Below the pieces are notes generated by a model. That model had not been told where the DNA came from, did not search any database, and saw only the letters and a program-made list of their open reading frames with translations. A DNA stretch of 38,572 nt, taken from the NCBI GenBank assembly GCA_021372395.1, contig JAJFUP010000290.1, forward strand, positions 1 through 38,572, in the 5' to 3' direction. The position numbers were made by a program, and so were the translations under genes. How positions within the stretch are numbered: position 1 is the first letter of the stretch; every line of letters starts with the position of its first letter. This stretch comes from Deltaproteobacteria bacterium. GTDB lineage: Bacteria > Desulfobacterota > Desulfomonilia > UBA1062. Positions 16,021 through 25,600 of the stretch are shown here, piece after piece.

Positions 16021-16872
16021 GTGGCGCAGACCGTCCAGACGGAGCTTGCCCGGGCAAAAGACCTGCTCCGGGCTGAGGCCATACCCACGCCCGGGCTCGA
16101 TGCCGGGCTCCTCCTGGCTCACGCGCTCGGGATTTCCCGGATAGACCTCATCATCCACCGGGACCGGGAGCTCTCTGAGCAGGAGGTCGTCACCTTCGAC
16201 GCCTTTCTCGCCAGGAGGCTCCGCAAAGAGCCTATCGCCTACATTCTCGGGGAAAAGGAATTCTTCGGCAGGCCCTTTCAGGTCTGCCCCCACGTGCTGA
16301 TCCCCAGGCCGGAAACCGAGGCCCTGGTCGAGCTCTCCCTCCCCCTCGCTCCCGAAGGGGGCAACGTCCTGGAGCTCGGGGTGGGGTCCGGGGCGGTGCT
16401 TGTCTCTCTCTTGTGCGAGCGGGCCGATCTCACGGGCTACGGCCAGGACATCAGCCCAATGGCCGTGAGGGTGACCCGTGCCAATGCACAGGCCCACGGT
16501 GTTTCGAACAGGCTCCACCTTTACGCCGGGGACGTCTTCGCCGGCCTCAATGCATCTTTTCCCCTGATCCTGGCAAACCCCCCGTACATTGCCCGGGTAG
16601 AAGCGGACAGCCTGGATGACGACGTCAGGCTCTACGAACCGGTCAATGCCCTTTTCGGTGGAAAAGACGGGCTTGATATTGTAAAAGAAATCATCGGAGA
16701 GGTTCCGGGACACCTTACCGCCGGGGGTCTGCTCATCATGGAGGTGGGCCAGGGGCAGCAGCACGCCGTCGACCGGATGGTTTCCTGCCGGGATGGGTTG
16801 CGGGTGAGGTGTTGGGCGAACGACCTGGCAGGGATTCCACGGACAGTCGTCATAGAGAGGGTGCATGGATAA
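16021..16872 (+). CDS. prmC: release factor glutamine N5-methyltransferase PrmC
   Basis: PrmC (HemK) transfers a methyl group from SAM to the GGQ glutamine of RF1 and RF2. The 283-residue enzyme has an N-terminal helical domain with EPIAYILGEKEFFGRPF, the SAM-binding motif LELGVGSGAV (118-127) and the glutamine-binding NPPY (186-189). The start is GTG at 16021, three bases after the prfA stop, so translation is probably coupled. The 3' end overlaps murA by eight bases. The pairing with prfA is the usual one. Confidence 0.95.
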   Translation: MAQTVQTELARAKDLLRAEAIPTPGLDAGLLLAHALGISRIDLIIHRDRELSEQEVVTFDAFLARRLRKEPIAYILGEKEFFGRPFQVCPHVLIPRPETEALVELSLPLAPEGGNVLELGVGSGAVLVSLLCERADLTGYGQDISPMAVRVTRANAQAHGVSNRLHLYAGDVFAGLNASFPLILANPPYIARVEADSLDDDVRLYEPVNALFGGKDGLDIVKEIIGEVPGHLTAGGLLIMEVGQGQQHAVDRMVSCRDGLRVRCWANDLAGIPRTVVIERVHG

Positions 16873-18130
16873 GTTCATCATACACGGTGGTTCTCCGCTT
16901 CGTGGAGAGGTCACCATATCGGGATCCAAGAATGCGGCCCTGCCCATTCTCTGTTCGGCCATCCTGGCCGATGGCGACTGCACCTACACCAATGTGCCGC
17001 GGCTCAGGGACATCGACACCATCACCGAGGTCCTCTCCCAGCTCGGGGTGCGGGTGAACAGGCCGGACAAGAACACCATCGAGATGGATCCGACCAATAT
17101 CTGCTCCTTTGAGGCAACGTACGACCTGGTCAAGAGCATGAGGGCCTCCATCCTCGTTCTCGGGCCGCTGCTCGCCAAGTACGGCCACGCAAAGGTCTCC
17201 CTGCCCGGCGGGTGCGCCATCGGGGTCCGTCCCATCGATCTGCACCTGAAGGCCTTTGCCAAGATGGGGGCGGACATCGACCTCTCCCACGGGTATGTCA
17301 TGGCAACCACGAAAGGGCTCAAGGGTGCGAAAATCGTGTTCGACACGACAACCGTGGGCGGCACCGAGAACGTCCTGATGGCTGCGGCCCTGGCCGAGGG
17401 GCAGACCGTCATCGAGGGTGCGGCCATGGAGCCGGAGGTGGTGGACCTTGCCAATGCGCTCATTGCCATGGGGGCACACATCGAAGGGGTGGGAAAGAGC
17501 ACGGTGACCATCGAAGGGGTGAAGTCCCTCCATGGCCTCGACTATGCGGTCATCCCCGACCGGATCGAGCTGGGCACCTTTCTCGCGGCTGCACCCATCA
17601 CAAAAGGAGAGCTCACCATCAGGGGCGGCCGGGCCGACCACATCACCGCCGTATCGGAGAAGCTCCTCGAGATGGGCGTCCGGATTTCCGAGCTCCCCGG
17701 CGGGGTGATACACGTGAACGGGGATTGCGATCTGAAGCCGGTCAGTGTCCACACCGTCCCTTACCCGGGGTTTCCCACCGACATGCAGGCGCAGATCATG
17801 GCGCTCGCCTGTGTCGTCGACGGGGTCTCGAGCCTGACGGAGAACATCTTCGAGAACCGGTTCATGCACGTGCCCGAGCTCAAGCGCCTGGGGGCGAACA
17901 TCGAGGAGAAGGGCCGCACCGTCATCGTCCGCGGAATCCCTCAGTTCCAGGGGGCCTCGGTCATGGCTACCGACCTGAGGGCCTCGGCGAGCCTGGTGCT
18001 GGCAGCGCTCAATGCGAAGGGGTACACCGAGATCAGGCGCATCTACCACCTCGACCGAGGGTACGAGTCCCTCGACCAAAAGCTCCTGGGCCTCGGTGCG
18101 GTCGTATCCCGGGAGAAGGGCGGTCTGTGA
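16865..18130 (+). CDS. murA: UDP-GlcNAc 1-carboxyvinyltransferase MurA
   Basis: MurA adds enolpyruvate from PEP to UDP-GlcNAc, the first committed step of peptidoglycan synthesis. The 421-residue protein begins with the usual hairpin sequence MDKFIIHGG and GEVTISGSKNAALPI. It has the catalytic and fosfomycin-target cysteine at Cys117 in LPGGCAIGVRPID. Because Cys rather than Asp is present, fosfomycin sensitivity at the target is expected. It overlaps prmC by eight bases, and its TGA overlaps the ATG of hisD by one base (TGATG). Confidence 0.97.
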   Translation: MDKFIIHGGSPLRGEVTISGSKNAALPILCSAILADGDCTYTNVPRLRDIDTITEVLSQLGVRVNRPDKNTIEMDPTNICSFEATYDLVKSMRASILVLGPLLAKYGHAKVSLPGGCAIGVRPIDLHLKAFAKMGADIDLSHGYVMATTKGLKGAKIVFDTTTVGGTENVLMAAALAEGQTVIEGAAMEPEVVDLANALIAMGAHIEGVGKSTVTIEGVKSLHGLDYAVIPDRIELGTFLAAAPITKGELTIRGGRADHITAVSEKLLEMGVRISELPGGVIHVNGDCDLKPVSVHTVPYPGFPTDMQAQIMALACVVDGVSSLTENIFENRFMHVPELKRLGANIEEKGRTVIVRGIPQFQGASVMATDLRASASLVLAALNAKGYTEIRRIYHLDRGYESLDQKLLGLGAVVSREKGGL

Positions 18131-19428
18131 TGCTCCTGATCAGGACAAACAGCCAGGGCTGGAAAGAGAAGCTCAGCGGCCTGCTCGACCGCATGAGGAC
18201 GACGCCCCCCGAGGTGGACATCCGGGTCAGGGAGATCATCTCCGGGGTAAAAGACCGCGGAGATGTTGCTCTGTTCGAATACACCAAGGCCTATGACGGG
18301 TTCGACCCGGAACACGAAGGCCTGTGCATCACCGGAGACGAGATAGCGGCAGCCGCGCTGCGCGTTCCCACAGAGATCACGGAGGCGCTTCAGGTGGCAG
18401 CCGGAAGGATTTCGGCCTTCCACTCCCACCAGAAGGAGCTCTCCTGGTTCATCACGGATGAGACCGGCACCCTCCTGGGGCAGAAGGTGACCCCTGTCGG
18501 GAGCGCCGGCATCTACATCCCGGGAGGACGCAACGCCTTCCCTTCCACGGTCCTCATGAACGTCATCCCGGCGAAGCTCGCGGGCGTGGAGGAAATCGTG
18601 GTGGTATCGCCCACGCCGGGGGGCGTGCTGAACGAGACGCTGCTCGCCGCCGCCCATGTAGCGGGCGTCGACCGGATATACCGCATCGGCGGCGCACAGG
18701 CAGTTGCCGCCCTGGCGTATGGGACGAAGAGCGTCCCGAAGGTGGACAAGGTGGTGGGCCCCGGGAACATCTACGTGGCGCATGCCAAGCGGCTGCTCCA
18801 GGGCGTCATCGGCATCGATGCGTTCGCCGGTCCCTCGGAGATCCTCGTCATCGCCGACGACGGGGCCGACCCGGGAACGATCGTCTGCGACCTCCTTTCC
18901 CAGGCCGAGCACGATGTCATGGCCTCCTCCATCCTGATCACGGCCTCCGAGAGGCTTGCCCGGGAGGTGCTCGGACGTCTGGATGCCGCCGTCGATGCGC
19001 TGCCGAGGAAGGACACCATCCGGGCGTCGCTCCACGATCACGGGGCGTGCATCGTGGCAAAAGACCTGAACGAGGCCATTGACATTGCAAACTCTGTGGC
19101 GCCGGAGCACCTCGAGCTCATGCTCAAGGACGCCCACGAGTACCTGGGCAGGATACGCAATGCCGGGGCTGTCTTCCTGGGATACCAGTCCCCCGAGGCC
19201 ATGGGGGATTACATCGCCGGGCCCAATCATACCCTGCCCACCGGTTCCACCTCGCGGTTCTCTTCCCCTCTGGGTGTCTATGATTTCACCAAGAGGACAT
19301 CCATCATCTCGCTGACCGCTCAGGCCATCGATCTCCTCGGCCCCATGGCTTCCCGCATCGCCCGGGCAGAGGATCTGGAGGCGCATGCACGATCTGTGGA
19401 ATGCCGTCTCAACAAACAGCGTTCTTGA
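18130..19428 (+). CDS. hisD: histidinol dehydrogenase
   Basis: HisD carries out the last two NAD-dependent oxidations of histidine synthesis, histidinol to histidine. The 432-residue protein has the PVGSAGIYIPGG and VVGPGNIYVAHAKRLL signatures, zinc ligands in SQAEHD, and the catalytic Glu-His pair in SVAPEHLELM. The ATG at 18130 shares its A with the murA TGA; a much longer upstream frame is only the shadow of murA. No other his gene is in the window. In several deltaproteobacteria hisG sits between murA and hisD, so it may have been lost or moved here. The 3' end overlaps the next gene by 44 bases. Confidence 0.96.
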   Translation: MLLIRTNSQGWKEKLSGLLDRMRTTPPEVDIRVREIISGVKDRGDVALFEYTKAYDGFDPEHEGLCITGDEIAAAALRVPTEITEALQVAAGRISAFHSHQKELSWFITDETGTLLGQKVTPVGSAGIYIPGGRNAFPSTVLMNVIPAKLAGVEEIVVVSPTPGGVLNETLLAAAHVAGVDRIYRIGGAQAVAALAYGTKSVPKVDKVVGPGNIYVAHAKRLLQGVIGIDAFAGPSEILVIADDGADPGTIVCDLLSQAEHDVMASSILITASERLAREVLGRLDAAVDALPRKDTIRASLHDHGACIVAKDLNEAIDIANSVAPEHLELMLKDAHEYLGRIRNAGAVFLGYQSPEAMGDYIAGPNHTLPTGSTSRFSSPLGVYDFTKRTSIISLTAQAIDLLGPMASRIARAEDLEAHARSVECRLNKQRS

Positions 19429-20686
19429 GCCGATCCTGCCCATCCTCACGCCGGGCACCTGCCTCGTGGGGGGGTGCGTGCGCGACCTGCTGCTCGGCAG
19501 ACCGACCACGGATTTCGACCTCGTCACCTTTTCCGATGTCTGGGACCTGACAGGACGGATCGGGGCCGTCCTCGGCGGAAAGGCCTTCTGGCTGGATCGG
19601 GAGCGGCAGGTGGCACGGGTGGCGCTCAAGAGGGGGGCTCTCACCGTCGACGTGTCGCCTCCCCGGGGGCCCGACATCGCCTCCGATGTCAGCGAGCGCG
19701 ACATCACCATCAACGCAATGGCCCTGGATGCGAGGGAAAGGCGGTTCATCGACCCGCTCCAGGGCATGGAGGACCTCGATCACGGCATCATCCGGCTCAT
19801 TGCAGAAAAAAATCTCCTGGACGACCCCTTGCGTGGCCTGCGGTGCCTGCGCTTCGCCGTGACGCTCGGCTTCACCCTTTCAGGGGAGACCGGTGCCCTT
19901 GTCAGGGCTCACGCGGGGCTGATCCGGGGGGTCACCCCGGAGAGGGTCAAGCAGGAGTTCCTCAAGTCCCTGGAATCACCCCGGGGCGGGGCCTTCTTTG
20001 GCCTCCTGGCCGAAACAGGATATGTCCACGAGCTCTTTTCCTCCGGAACCCGGGAGGGGTTCCCGGTCGATGGTGACGGGCTGAACCGTGCTTTGGACGT
20101 TTCGGCCTGGCTGGACGAGCTGCTCTGCCATGCGAATGAGCTCCTGCCCGGGATCGGGGATCTCTTCAGCCAGGAGTTGGAGCACGGTCTCTCCCGGGCT
20201 GCGGCGCTTCGCCTCGCCGCCTTCCTTGCCGGGATAACCGCGGTTCCCGGCATCGGACCTCTGTGCCGGAGGCTCTCCCTCTCCTCCCGGGCGGCACGCC
20301 TGGTGGGCGACTCCATATCCGGTCACCTGGCAGTGCTCGCTCTGGCGGGAAAGGAGCACCCTGACAGGAGGGACATGCACCTGATCCTCCGGGACTATCC
20401 CGGGAGCGTCCCCGAGATGTTGATCCTGGCCGCGGCCTCGTCAGGGGATGCCCGCGATACCTGCGAGCGCCTGTGGGCGTACTATCTTGGCGAGTTCCTG
20501 CCTCAGCAGGAAACCCCCCTGGTCACCGGAGACGACATCATGACAGTGTTCGCGCTGGGCCAAGGACCCCGGATCGGCGAATGCCTCGAGCAGGTGGAGA
20601 CCGCCCGCGCGTCAGGCCTCGTGTCAAGCCGGGAAGATGCGATCGAGTATCTCAGGCGGATCATCTCCGAGCACGGCGCCGCGTAA
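19385..20686 (+). CDS. CCA tRNA nucleotidyltransferase / poly(A) polymerase family
   Basis: A class II nucleotidyltransferase of 433 residues. The head domain has CLVGGCVRDLLLGR (GG at 29-30), the metal-binding DFD at 43-45, RDITINAMA and DDPLRGLRCLRFA, all hallmarks of the CCA-adding/PcnB family. CCA addition and poly(A) addition cannot be told apart by these motifs. I see no C-terminal HD phosphohydrolase motif. GGAGG precedes the ATG, which lies 44 bases inside hisD, so the overlap is real unless a downstream alternative start is used; none would keep the full nucleotide-binding fold better. A hairpin overlaps its stop. Confidence 0.88.
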   Translation: MHDLWNAVSTNSVLEPILPILTPGTCLVGGCVRDLLLGRPTTDFDLVTFSDVWDLTGRIGAVLGGKAFWLDRERQVARVALKRGALTVDVSPPRGPDIASDVSERDITINAMALDARERRFIDPLQGMEDLDHGIIRLIAEKNLLDDPLRGLRCLRFAVTLGFTLSGETGALVRAHAGLIRGVTPERVKQEFLKSLESPRGGAFFGLLAETGYVHELFSSGTREGFPVDGDGLNRALDVSAWLDELLCHANELLPGIGDLFSQELEHGLSRAAALRLAAFLAGITAVPGIGPLCRRLSLSSRAARLVGDSISGHLAVLALAGKEHPDRRDMHLILRDYPGSVPEMLILAAASSGDARDTCERLWAYYLGEFLPQQETPLVTGDDIMTVFALGQGPRIGECLEQVETARASGLVSSREDAIEYLRRIISEHGAA

Positions 20687-20718
20687 CCCTCCCCGGCCCG
20701 GGAGGGTCGGTGCGGGCT
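20686..20718 (+). terminator. hairpin at the end of the murA-hisD-cca operon
   Basis: ACCCTCCC (20686-20693) pairs with GGGAGGGT (20700-20707) around a 6-base loop, beginning at the last base of the cca-like TAA. No immediate T-run follows, although a T-rich stretch occurs about 10 bases on, so termination may be partial. Confidence 0.4.
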
Positions 20719-20763
20719 TCTTTGAAGTTCCCTTTGATGCAGATATTTGGTATATCCTTATGC

Positions 20764-21363
20764 ATGAAGGTCGAATCGTGGATGATCAAGGACATCTTCT
20801 CCATCGGGTATGATGCGGGCATCAGGGATGCCCTGGTGGCGATGAAGAAACATTCGGTGAGGCACCTTCCCGTGGTGGAGAACGGACAATTCCTCGGGCT
20901 GGTAACCCTGGGAGATCTCAAGCAGGCCATCATCGCGTCCATGATCGAGCAGCTCAAAGTCAGCGACGTCATGATCAGGGAGCCCTATACGATCACCCGG
21001 GAGACATCGCTGGAAAAGGCGGCGGAGATCATCTACGAAAAGCGCATCGGCTGCCTGCCCGTGGTGGAGGACGAAAAGATCGTGGGCATCCTCACGGTCA
21101 ACGATATCCTGAAGGCCTTCATCGACATCATGGGCGTCCTCAAGGGCGGATCGAGGATCGACGTCATCCTGAAGAACGTCCACGGGTCCTTCGATGAGGT
21201 GGTCTCCATCATCGAGGCCACAGGAGGCTACATCATCAGCGCCGGCATGACCATGAACGACGAGGAGAACATCCACCATTTCCGCATCTCGGGCGGGGAT
21301 ACCGCCGAGATCGCGCGGGAGCTGGCGGACACGGGATACCGCGGCATAAAGGTCATTGATTGA
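20764..21363 (+). CDS. tandem CBS-domain protein with ACT-like C-terminus
   Basis: The 199-residue protein has two CBS domains (about 1-58 and 65-120), with patterns HSVRHLPVVENGQFLGLVTLGDL and KRIGCLPVVEDEKIVGILTVNDIL. An ACT-like region follows (about 125-199, ending DTAEIARELADTGYRGIKVID). This is the AcuB-like architecture, in which CBS pairs bind adenine nucleotides or SAM. I start at MKVESWM (20764), the usual beginning of the family, though no Shine-Dalgarno is visible. An in-frame ATG at 20737 is an alternative. It stands alone on the plus strand, and its last 11 bases overlap the end of the convergent DUF167 gene. Its target is unknown. Confidence 0.8.
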   Translation: MKVESWMIKDIFSIGYDAGIRDALVAMKKHSVRHLPVVENGQFLGLVTLGDLKQAIIASMIEQLKVSDVMIREPYTITRETSLEKAAEIIYEKRIGCLPVVEDEKIVGILTVNDILKAFIDIMGVLKGGSRIDVILKNVHGSFDEVVSIIEATGGYIISAGMTMNDEENIHHFRISGGDTAEIARELADTGYRGIKVID

Positions 21364-21643
21364 TCTTGAGGCAGGAAGCGACTTCGGAAGGGTCCATCCC
21401 CTCGATTGCCACCACCTTGTTCCTGTTCTTTCCCCCCTGGATGAGCGAGATGCGGGATTTTGCCACCTTGAGCCGCTTGGAGAGGAACCTGACAAGGGCC
21501 TCGTTCGCCTTTCCTTCGACGGCCGGCGCACTCAGGTTGATCACGAGCTGATCGTCCCGGACTTCCTTGACCGCGTCTCTTCCCGTGTTCGGGTGAACCC
21601 TGCAGGTGATGATTGCGGCGTCTCCCCTGGCCTTAATCCACAT
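21353..21643 (-). CDS. yggU: DUF167 (YggU) family protein
   Basis: A 96-residue DUF167 protein. The conserved core is VHPNTGRDAVKEV, INLSAPAVEGKANEALVRFLSKRL and ISLIQGGKNRNKVVAIEG. No function is established for the family. I start at the ATG at 21643 (MWIKARGDAAI), inside the last codons of divIVA, with CAGAGG just upstream; the upstream extension is divIVA sequence in another frame. It is the third gene of the yggT-divIVA-yggU operon and converges with the CBS gene. Confidence 0.85.
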   Translation of the reverse strand: MWIKARGDAAIITCRVHPNTGRDAVKEVRDDQLVINLSAPAVEGKANEALVRFLSKRLKVAKSRISLIQGGKNRNKVVAIEGMDPSEVASCLKINQ

Positions 21644-22151
21644 GCCTCTGGTCTCTGATCCAGCCCTGGTACGATTCGAGAATGGCATGGAGCTCGGAAA
21701 AGAGGGTCGCCTTCCTGTCCCTGAGCTCCGAGATCCCCCGGTCGAGGTCGGTCTTGGCCAGTTCCGATTCCTTGACGATCTCGCGGGCCTTCTGCGTTGC
21801 CTGGGTCAGCATTTCCTGGGTCTTCTGCTCGGCCTCCCGGAGCTTCCGTTCTGCCGCGAGATGGATCTCGGACGCCTTTTTCTCGGCTTCGGCCAGGAGG
21901 TTGCGGGCTTCGAGGTCTGCCCTCTTCATCCTCTCGTCGGAGAACTGCTTCACCGAAAGGAACAGGTCCTCGAGGTCTTTCTGCCTGCGTTGCACGGATT
22001 CGATCTCGCCCTTGAGGAGGCGGTTTTCCTCCATGAGCGCGTCCATGTCCTCGGCGATGTCCATGAGGAACGTGATCACCTCATTCTTGTCATAGCCGGA
22101 AATCTTCACCTTGAAGCGCTGTTCCCGCACCATTTCAGGCGACAGGTTCAT
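21633..22151 (-). CDS. divIVA: DivIVA-domain coiled-coil protein
   Basis: The 172-residue protein begins MNLSPEMVREQRFKVKISGYDKNEVITFL, the DivIVA membrane-curvature-sensing N-terminus, and continues as a long, charged coiled coil. In Gram-positives DivIVA marks poles and septa. In deltaproteobacteria the homologues are less studied, with chromosome-segregation or growth roles suggested. Its ATG overlaps the yggT stop (TGATG), and it overlaps yggU by 11 bases. The neighbouring smc gene is divergent. The family call is firm; the cellular role is inference. Confidence 0.85.
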   Translation of the reverse strand: MNLSPEMVREQRFKVKISGYDKNEVITFLMDIAEDMDALMEENRLLKGEIESVQRRQKDLEDLFLSVKQFSDERMKRADLEARNLLAEAEKKASEIHLAAERKLREAEQKTQEMLTQATQKAREIVKESELAKTDLDRGISELRDRKATLFSELHAILESYQGWIRDQRHVD

Positions 22152-22459
22152 CAGACACCCCCTTTCAGTCTATACCCGGTTTCAATGATGGTCCTGGCCA
22201 GGGCATACCTGAGAAAGACGATGGCTGCAATGACGATGATGGGAGAGAGGTCAATGCCGCCGAATGCGAGGGGGATCCGCCTGCGAAGCCAGGAAAAGAG
22301 GGGGTAGGTGGCGGCCCTGAGAAAACGGACAATGGGATTGTAAGGGTCTGGATTTACCCAGGAGATGAGCGCTCCGACAATGACGATCCACATGTAGACG
22401 CTCAGGAGGATATCCAGCACATTGCCCAATCCGATCATGATATTACCGAGGATGTACAT
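22151..22459 (-). CDS. yggT: YggT family membrane protein
   Basis: A 102-residue protein with two main hydrophobic segments. The typical YggT sequence is IVGALISWVNPDPYNPIVRFLRAATYPLFSWLRRRIP, followed by GGIDLSPIIVIAAIVFL. The family is linked to cell division or membrane protein complexes, and in chloroplasts to cofactor insertion, but is not well defined in bacteria. I start at ATG 22459 because a purine-rich GGGAGAGGGAGAGG lies just upstream; a longer frame to 22570 is not conserved-looking. It is the first gene of the divIVA operon. Confidence 0.85.
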   Translation of the reverse strand: MYILGNIMIGLGNVLDILLSVYMWIVIVGALISWVNPDPYNPIVRFLRAATYPLFSWLRRRIPLAFGGIDLSPIIVIAAIVFLRYALARTIIETGYRLKGGV

Positions 22460-22612
22460 CGCCTCTCCCTCTCCCTTTCCGGGATACTCATCTCCCTTTT
22501 TGCAGGTTTCATCAAGAGAATGCAAGGGATATTCGTGCCATGGCGCAGGCCCCTCCCCCCGGGTCCACAAGGATGCTTGCGGTGTCCATCAAGCTCTGAT
22601 AAACCTTTCTAT

Positions 22613-25600
22613 GTGAAATTATCCAGGGTTGAGATCAGAGGGTTCAAGTCCATTGCAAAAAAGACCGCGCTCTCGCTCGCAGATGGTATCACCTGCGTTG
22701 CGGGGCCGAACGGGTGCGGCAAGAGCAACATCATCGATGCCATCAGGTGGGCCCTGGGCGAGCAGTCCGCACGGTCGCTGCGCGCTTCTTCCATGAGCGA
22801 CGTGATCTTCTCCGGAACCCAGGACGTGGGGCCCAACTCCCTGGCGAGCGTCACGCTGGAACTGATCCGGGACAAGGGATACTTTCCCGCGACCCTCGAC
22901 GGCTTCGCCAGCGTCTCCGTCACCCGGAGGCTCTTCCGCTCGGGCGAGAGCGAGTACCTGATCAACAACGTCAAGTGCCGCCTGAAGGATGTCGCGGACC
23001 TGTTCCTGGACACGGGCCTCAACCGGAACGGATACGCCATCATCGAGCAGGGGCGGGTGAAGGACATCATCCAGGCAAAGCCCGACGAGATCCGGTATGT
23101 CATCGAAGAGGCGGCCGAGGTGGGCAGATTCAGGATCAAGAGGGCCGAGGCGTTGAAGCGCCTGGAGGCCACCTCGAAGAACCTGGAACGGATCAGGGAT
23201 CTCCTGAACGAGGTCACCAGGCAGAGAAACGATCTGAAGTCGCAGTCCCACAAGGCCAGGAGATACCAGGACCTGCGCGCGGCGGCCAATGAACTGACAA
23301 AGACCCTCGCTGCCTGTGATCTCCGGAGGATCGCCTCGGGAAGGGAGGCTCTGGAGGCGGAGCTCCAGGGATACGAGGCCCGGATCGCAGGGTATGAGAA
23401 GGACGTGGCCTTCCTGAACGAAAAGGCCCAGGCCCAGGAGGGCACCGGCTCACGGCTCAAGGCCGAGATGGAGAAGCTGGCCTCCTCCCTGGGCGCGGCA
23501 GAATCCCGGGAGCTTCTCGCACGGCGTGAGATCGAATCCTCGAACACGAGGCTCAAGGACCTCGGGTCCACCATCGAGATGCTCACCCAGGGCATGGAGG
23601 AGGACAAACGCCTCTCCGAGGAGGAGTTAGAAAAGGCCCTGGCGCTCGGGCAGGAGATGGAACGCCTCTCCGGTGAGCTGCAGGGCATCCTGACGCTCGT
23701 CGAGGCTGACGAGGCAGCCCATGGCGGCCTTGAGCGGGAATATGAGACCCTCGAGCAGGAATACAACGAGAAGAGGACCGAGCTGTTTCATGCCATCGGG
23801 GAGGTGCGCTCGCTCGATCAGCGAGTCGCGGAAATCCGGGGCAGGCACCAGGAGGTGGCATCCACGCTCAGAAAACGCGGGCAGGACCTCTCCTCGTTCG
23901 CCGCGTCCGCGCAAAACCTGGCAAGGGATCTTCTCCCCCTGGATGCGGAGATCTCTTCCAAGCGCGGGGAAATCCCCCTGGTGCAGGAGGAGACACAGGG
24001 ACTTGAGCGTTCGCTGGAGGAGGGGCTGTCCCGCATTGAGGTCGACACCCAGAGGATCATCGTACAGGAGAAGAGCCATGCGGAGATCCGCGCCAAGCTC
24101 TCCGTGCTCGCCAGGATCGTCGACCCTGCCGGATCCCCTGAATCGACCAGGCCCCACCCGAACGGCACCAGGAAGGTCTCGGACATGCTCTGTGTCCGCG
24201 CAGGATTCGAGGAGGCCGTCGGCAGGTCCATGGGGACAGCTCTCGACTTCCTGATCTTCCGTGACCACGGTGAGATCCTTGCTCAGGATGGATTCGAGAC
24301 CAGAGGCCCGGGCTTTGTCATCGAGCGTCCCCATGTCGGTCATAGGGTGCAGGGCCCCCCGGCGGGGAGTACCGGTGTGCTGGGAGAGCTCTCGGAGTTC
24401 ATCGATGCTAAGGAGGGCTACCGGGACGTTGCAGAGGCTCTGTCCCGGAACATGTGGGTGGTGGAAGACCTCAAGAGCGCTCTTGTGCTGTGGGAGCAGG
24501 GCCACCGCTCGTGCAGCTTCGTCACCAGGCAAGGGATGATCCTTGAGCCCACGGGGTTTATCAGGACGACGAGAGAGCTCGCGAAGTACGCAGAAGTGCT
24601 CAAGGCCAAGGCCGAGATCAGGGAGCTTTCCGAAAGGATGCGCTCTCTCGAGGAACAGATCCCTCAGCTTCGGACGAGCCTCGCCGAGGCGAAGAAGGGG
24701 CTCCAGGCACTGAAGGCCCGCCATGCCGACAGGACGGCCCGGCTGCGCACCCTGGAGCGAGAGATTGCGTCCCTCCAGGAGAACCGGGGGGGGATCGTCG
24801 CCCAGCAGGGGCGCCTCATCGATCAGGAGACCTCGCTCAAGGCGGAGATGGCGCAGATGGAGGCGCTTACTGCGAAGTTCGATGCCGAGCTGGCAGCCCT
24901 CACAATGCAAAAAACAGCGCTCGAGGAGGACCGGGCCGGTAAGGAATCGCTGGTAAAGGAGCTCGACGGGAGAAAGCAGGCCGCCAAACAGGGCCTTCTG
25001 AAGTCACAGGAGGAGAAGCAGGCCAGGGCCACCCGTCTGAGCGACCTCAAGGTGCTCCAGGCAACCAGGGGGGAACGCCTCCGTACCCTGGAGGCGGCAC
25101 GCTCGAAGCGCCTCGAGGATATCGAGAAGGATGTCCGGAGGATCGAAGAGCTCACCGGCACCAGGCTCGCCGTGGAGCTCTCCATGGGCAAGGCGCGGGA
25201 GACCCTGGAAGGTGCATCGGCCGAGATAGCGAGCCTCAAATCCGCCTATGACCGTCTTGTGGCAGAATACGAGACCACCCTGAGCCTCCAGAGGACCTTT
25301 CAGGAAGAAGCGAGAACGCTTCGAAGTGCCCTGGAACAGGAAGAGAGGGCCCGCAGCGAGGCCCAGCTGAAAAAGAGGGAGCTCGAGATCGCCTATGCCA
25401 TGAACCTCGAGAGGCTCTCTGCCCGTTTCGGAGAAGGCATGCCCGAGATCCCCGGGACCTTCGACGCCGAAGGCGCCAGACAGGAGGTCGCCTCCATCGA
25501 GGAACGCATAGAGAAGATGGGCCAGATCAACTTCGCCTCCATCGAGGCCTTTGAGCATGTCCAGCAGCGGTGGGACGATCTGCACCGGCAGTACGAGGAT

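Noticed and set aside
15145-16983. Long minus-strand open frame (over 600 codons) opposite prfA, prmC and the start of murA
   Set aside because: It is antisense to intact genes with clear motifs, has no family sequence, and reflects third-position GC bias of the real genes.
17212-18129. N-terminal extension of hisD by about 306 residues
   Set aside because: The extension is murA read in another frame; HisD begins normally at 18130.
20473-20763. Longer start for the CBS protein
   Set aside because: The extra sequence is the cca-like gene in another frame and crosses the 20686-20707 hairpin; the family begins at MKVESWM.
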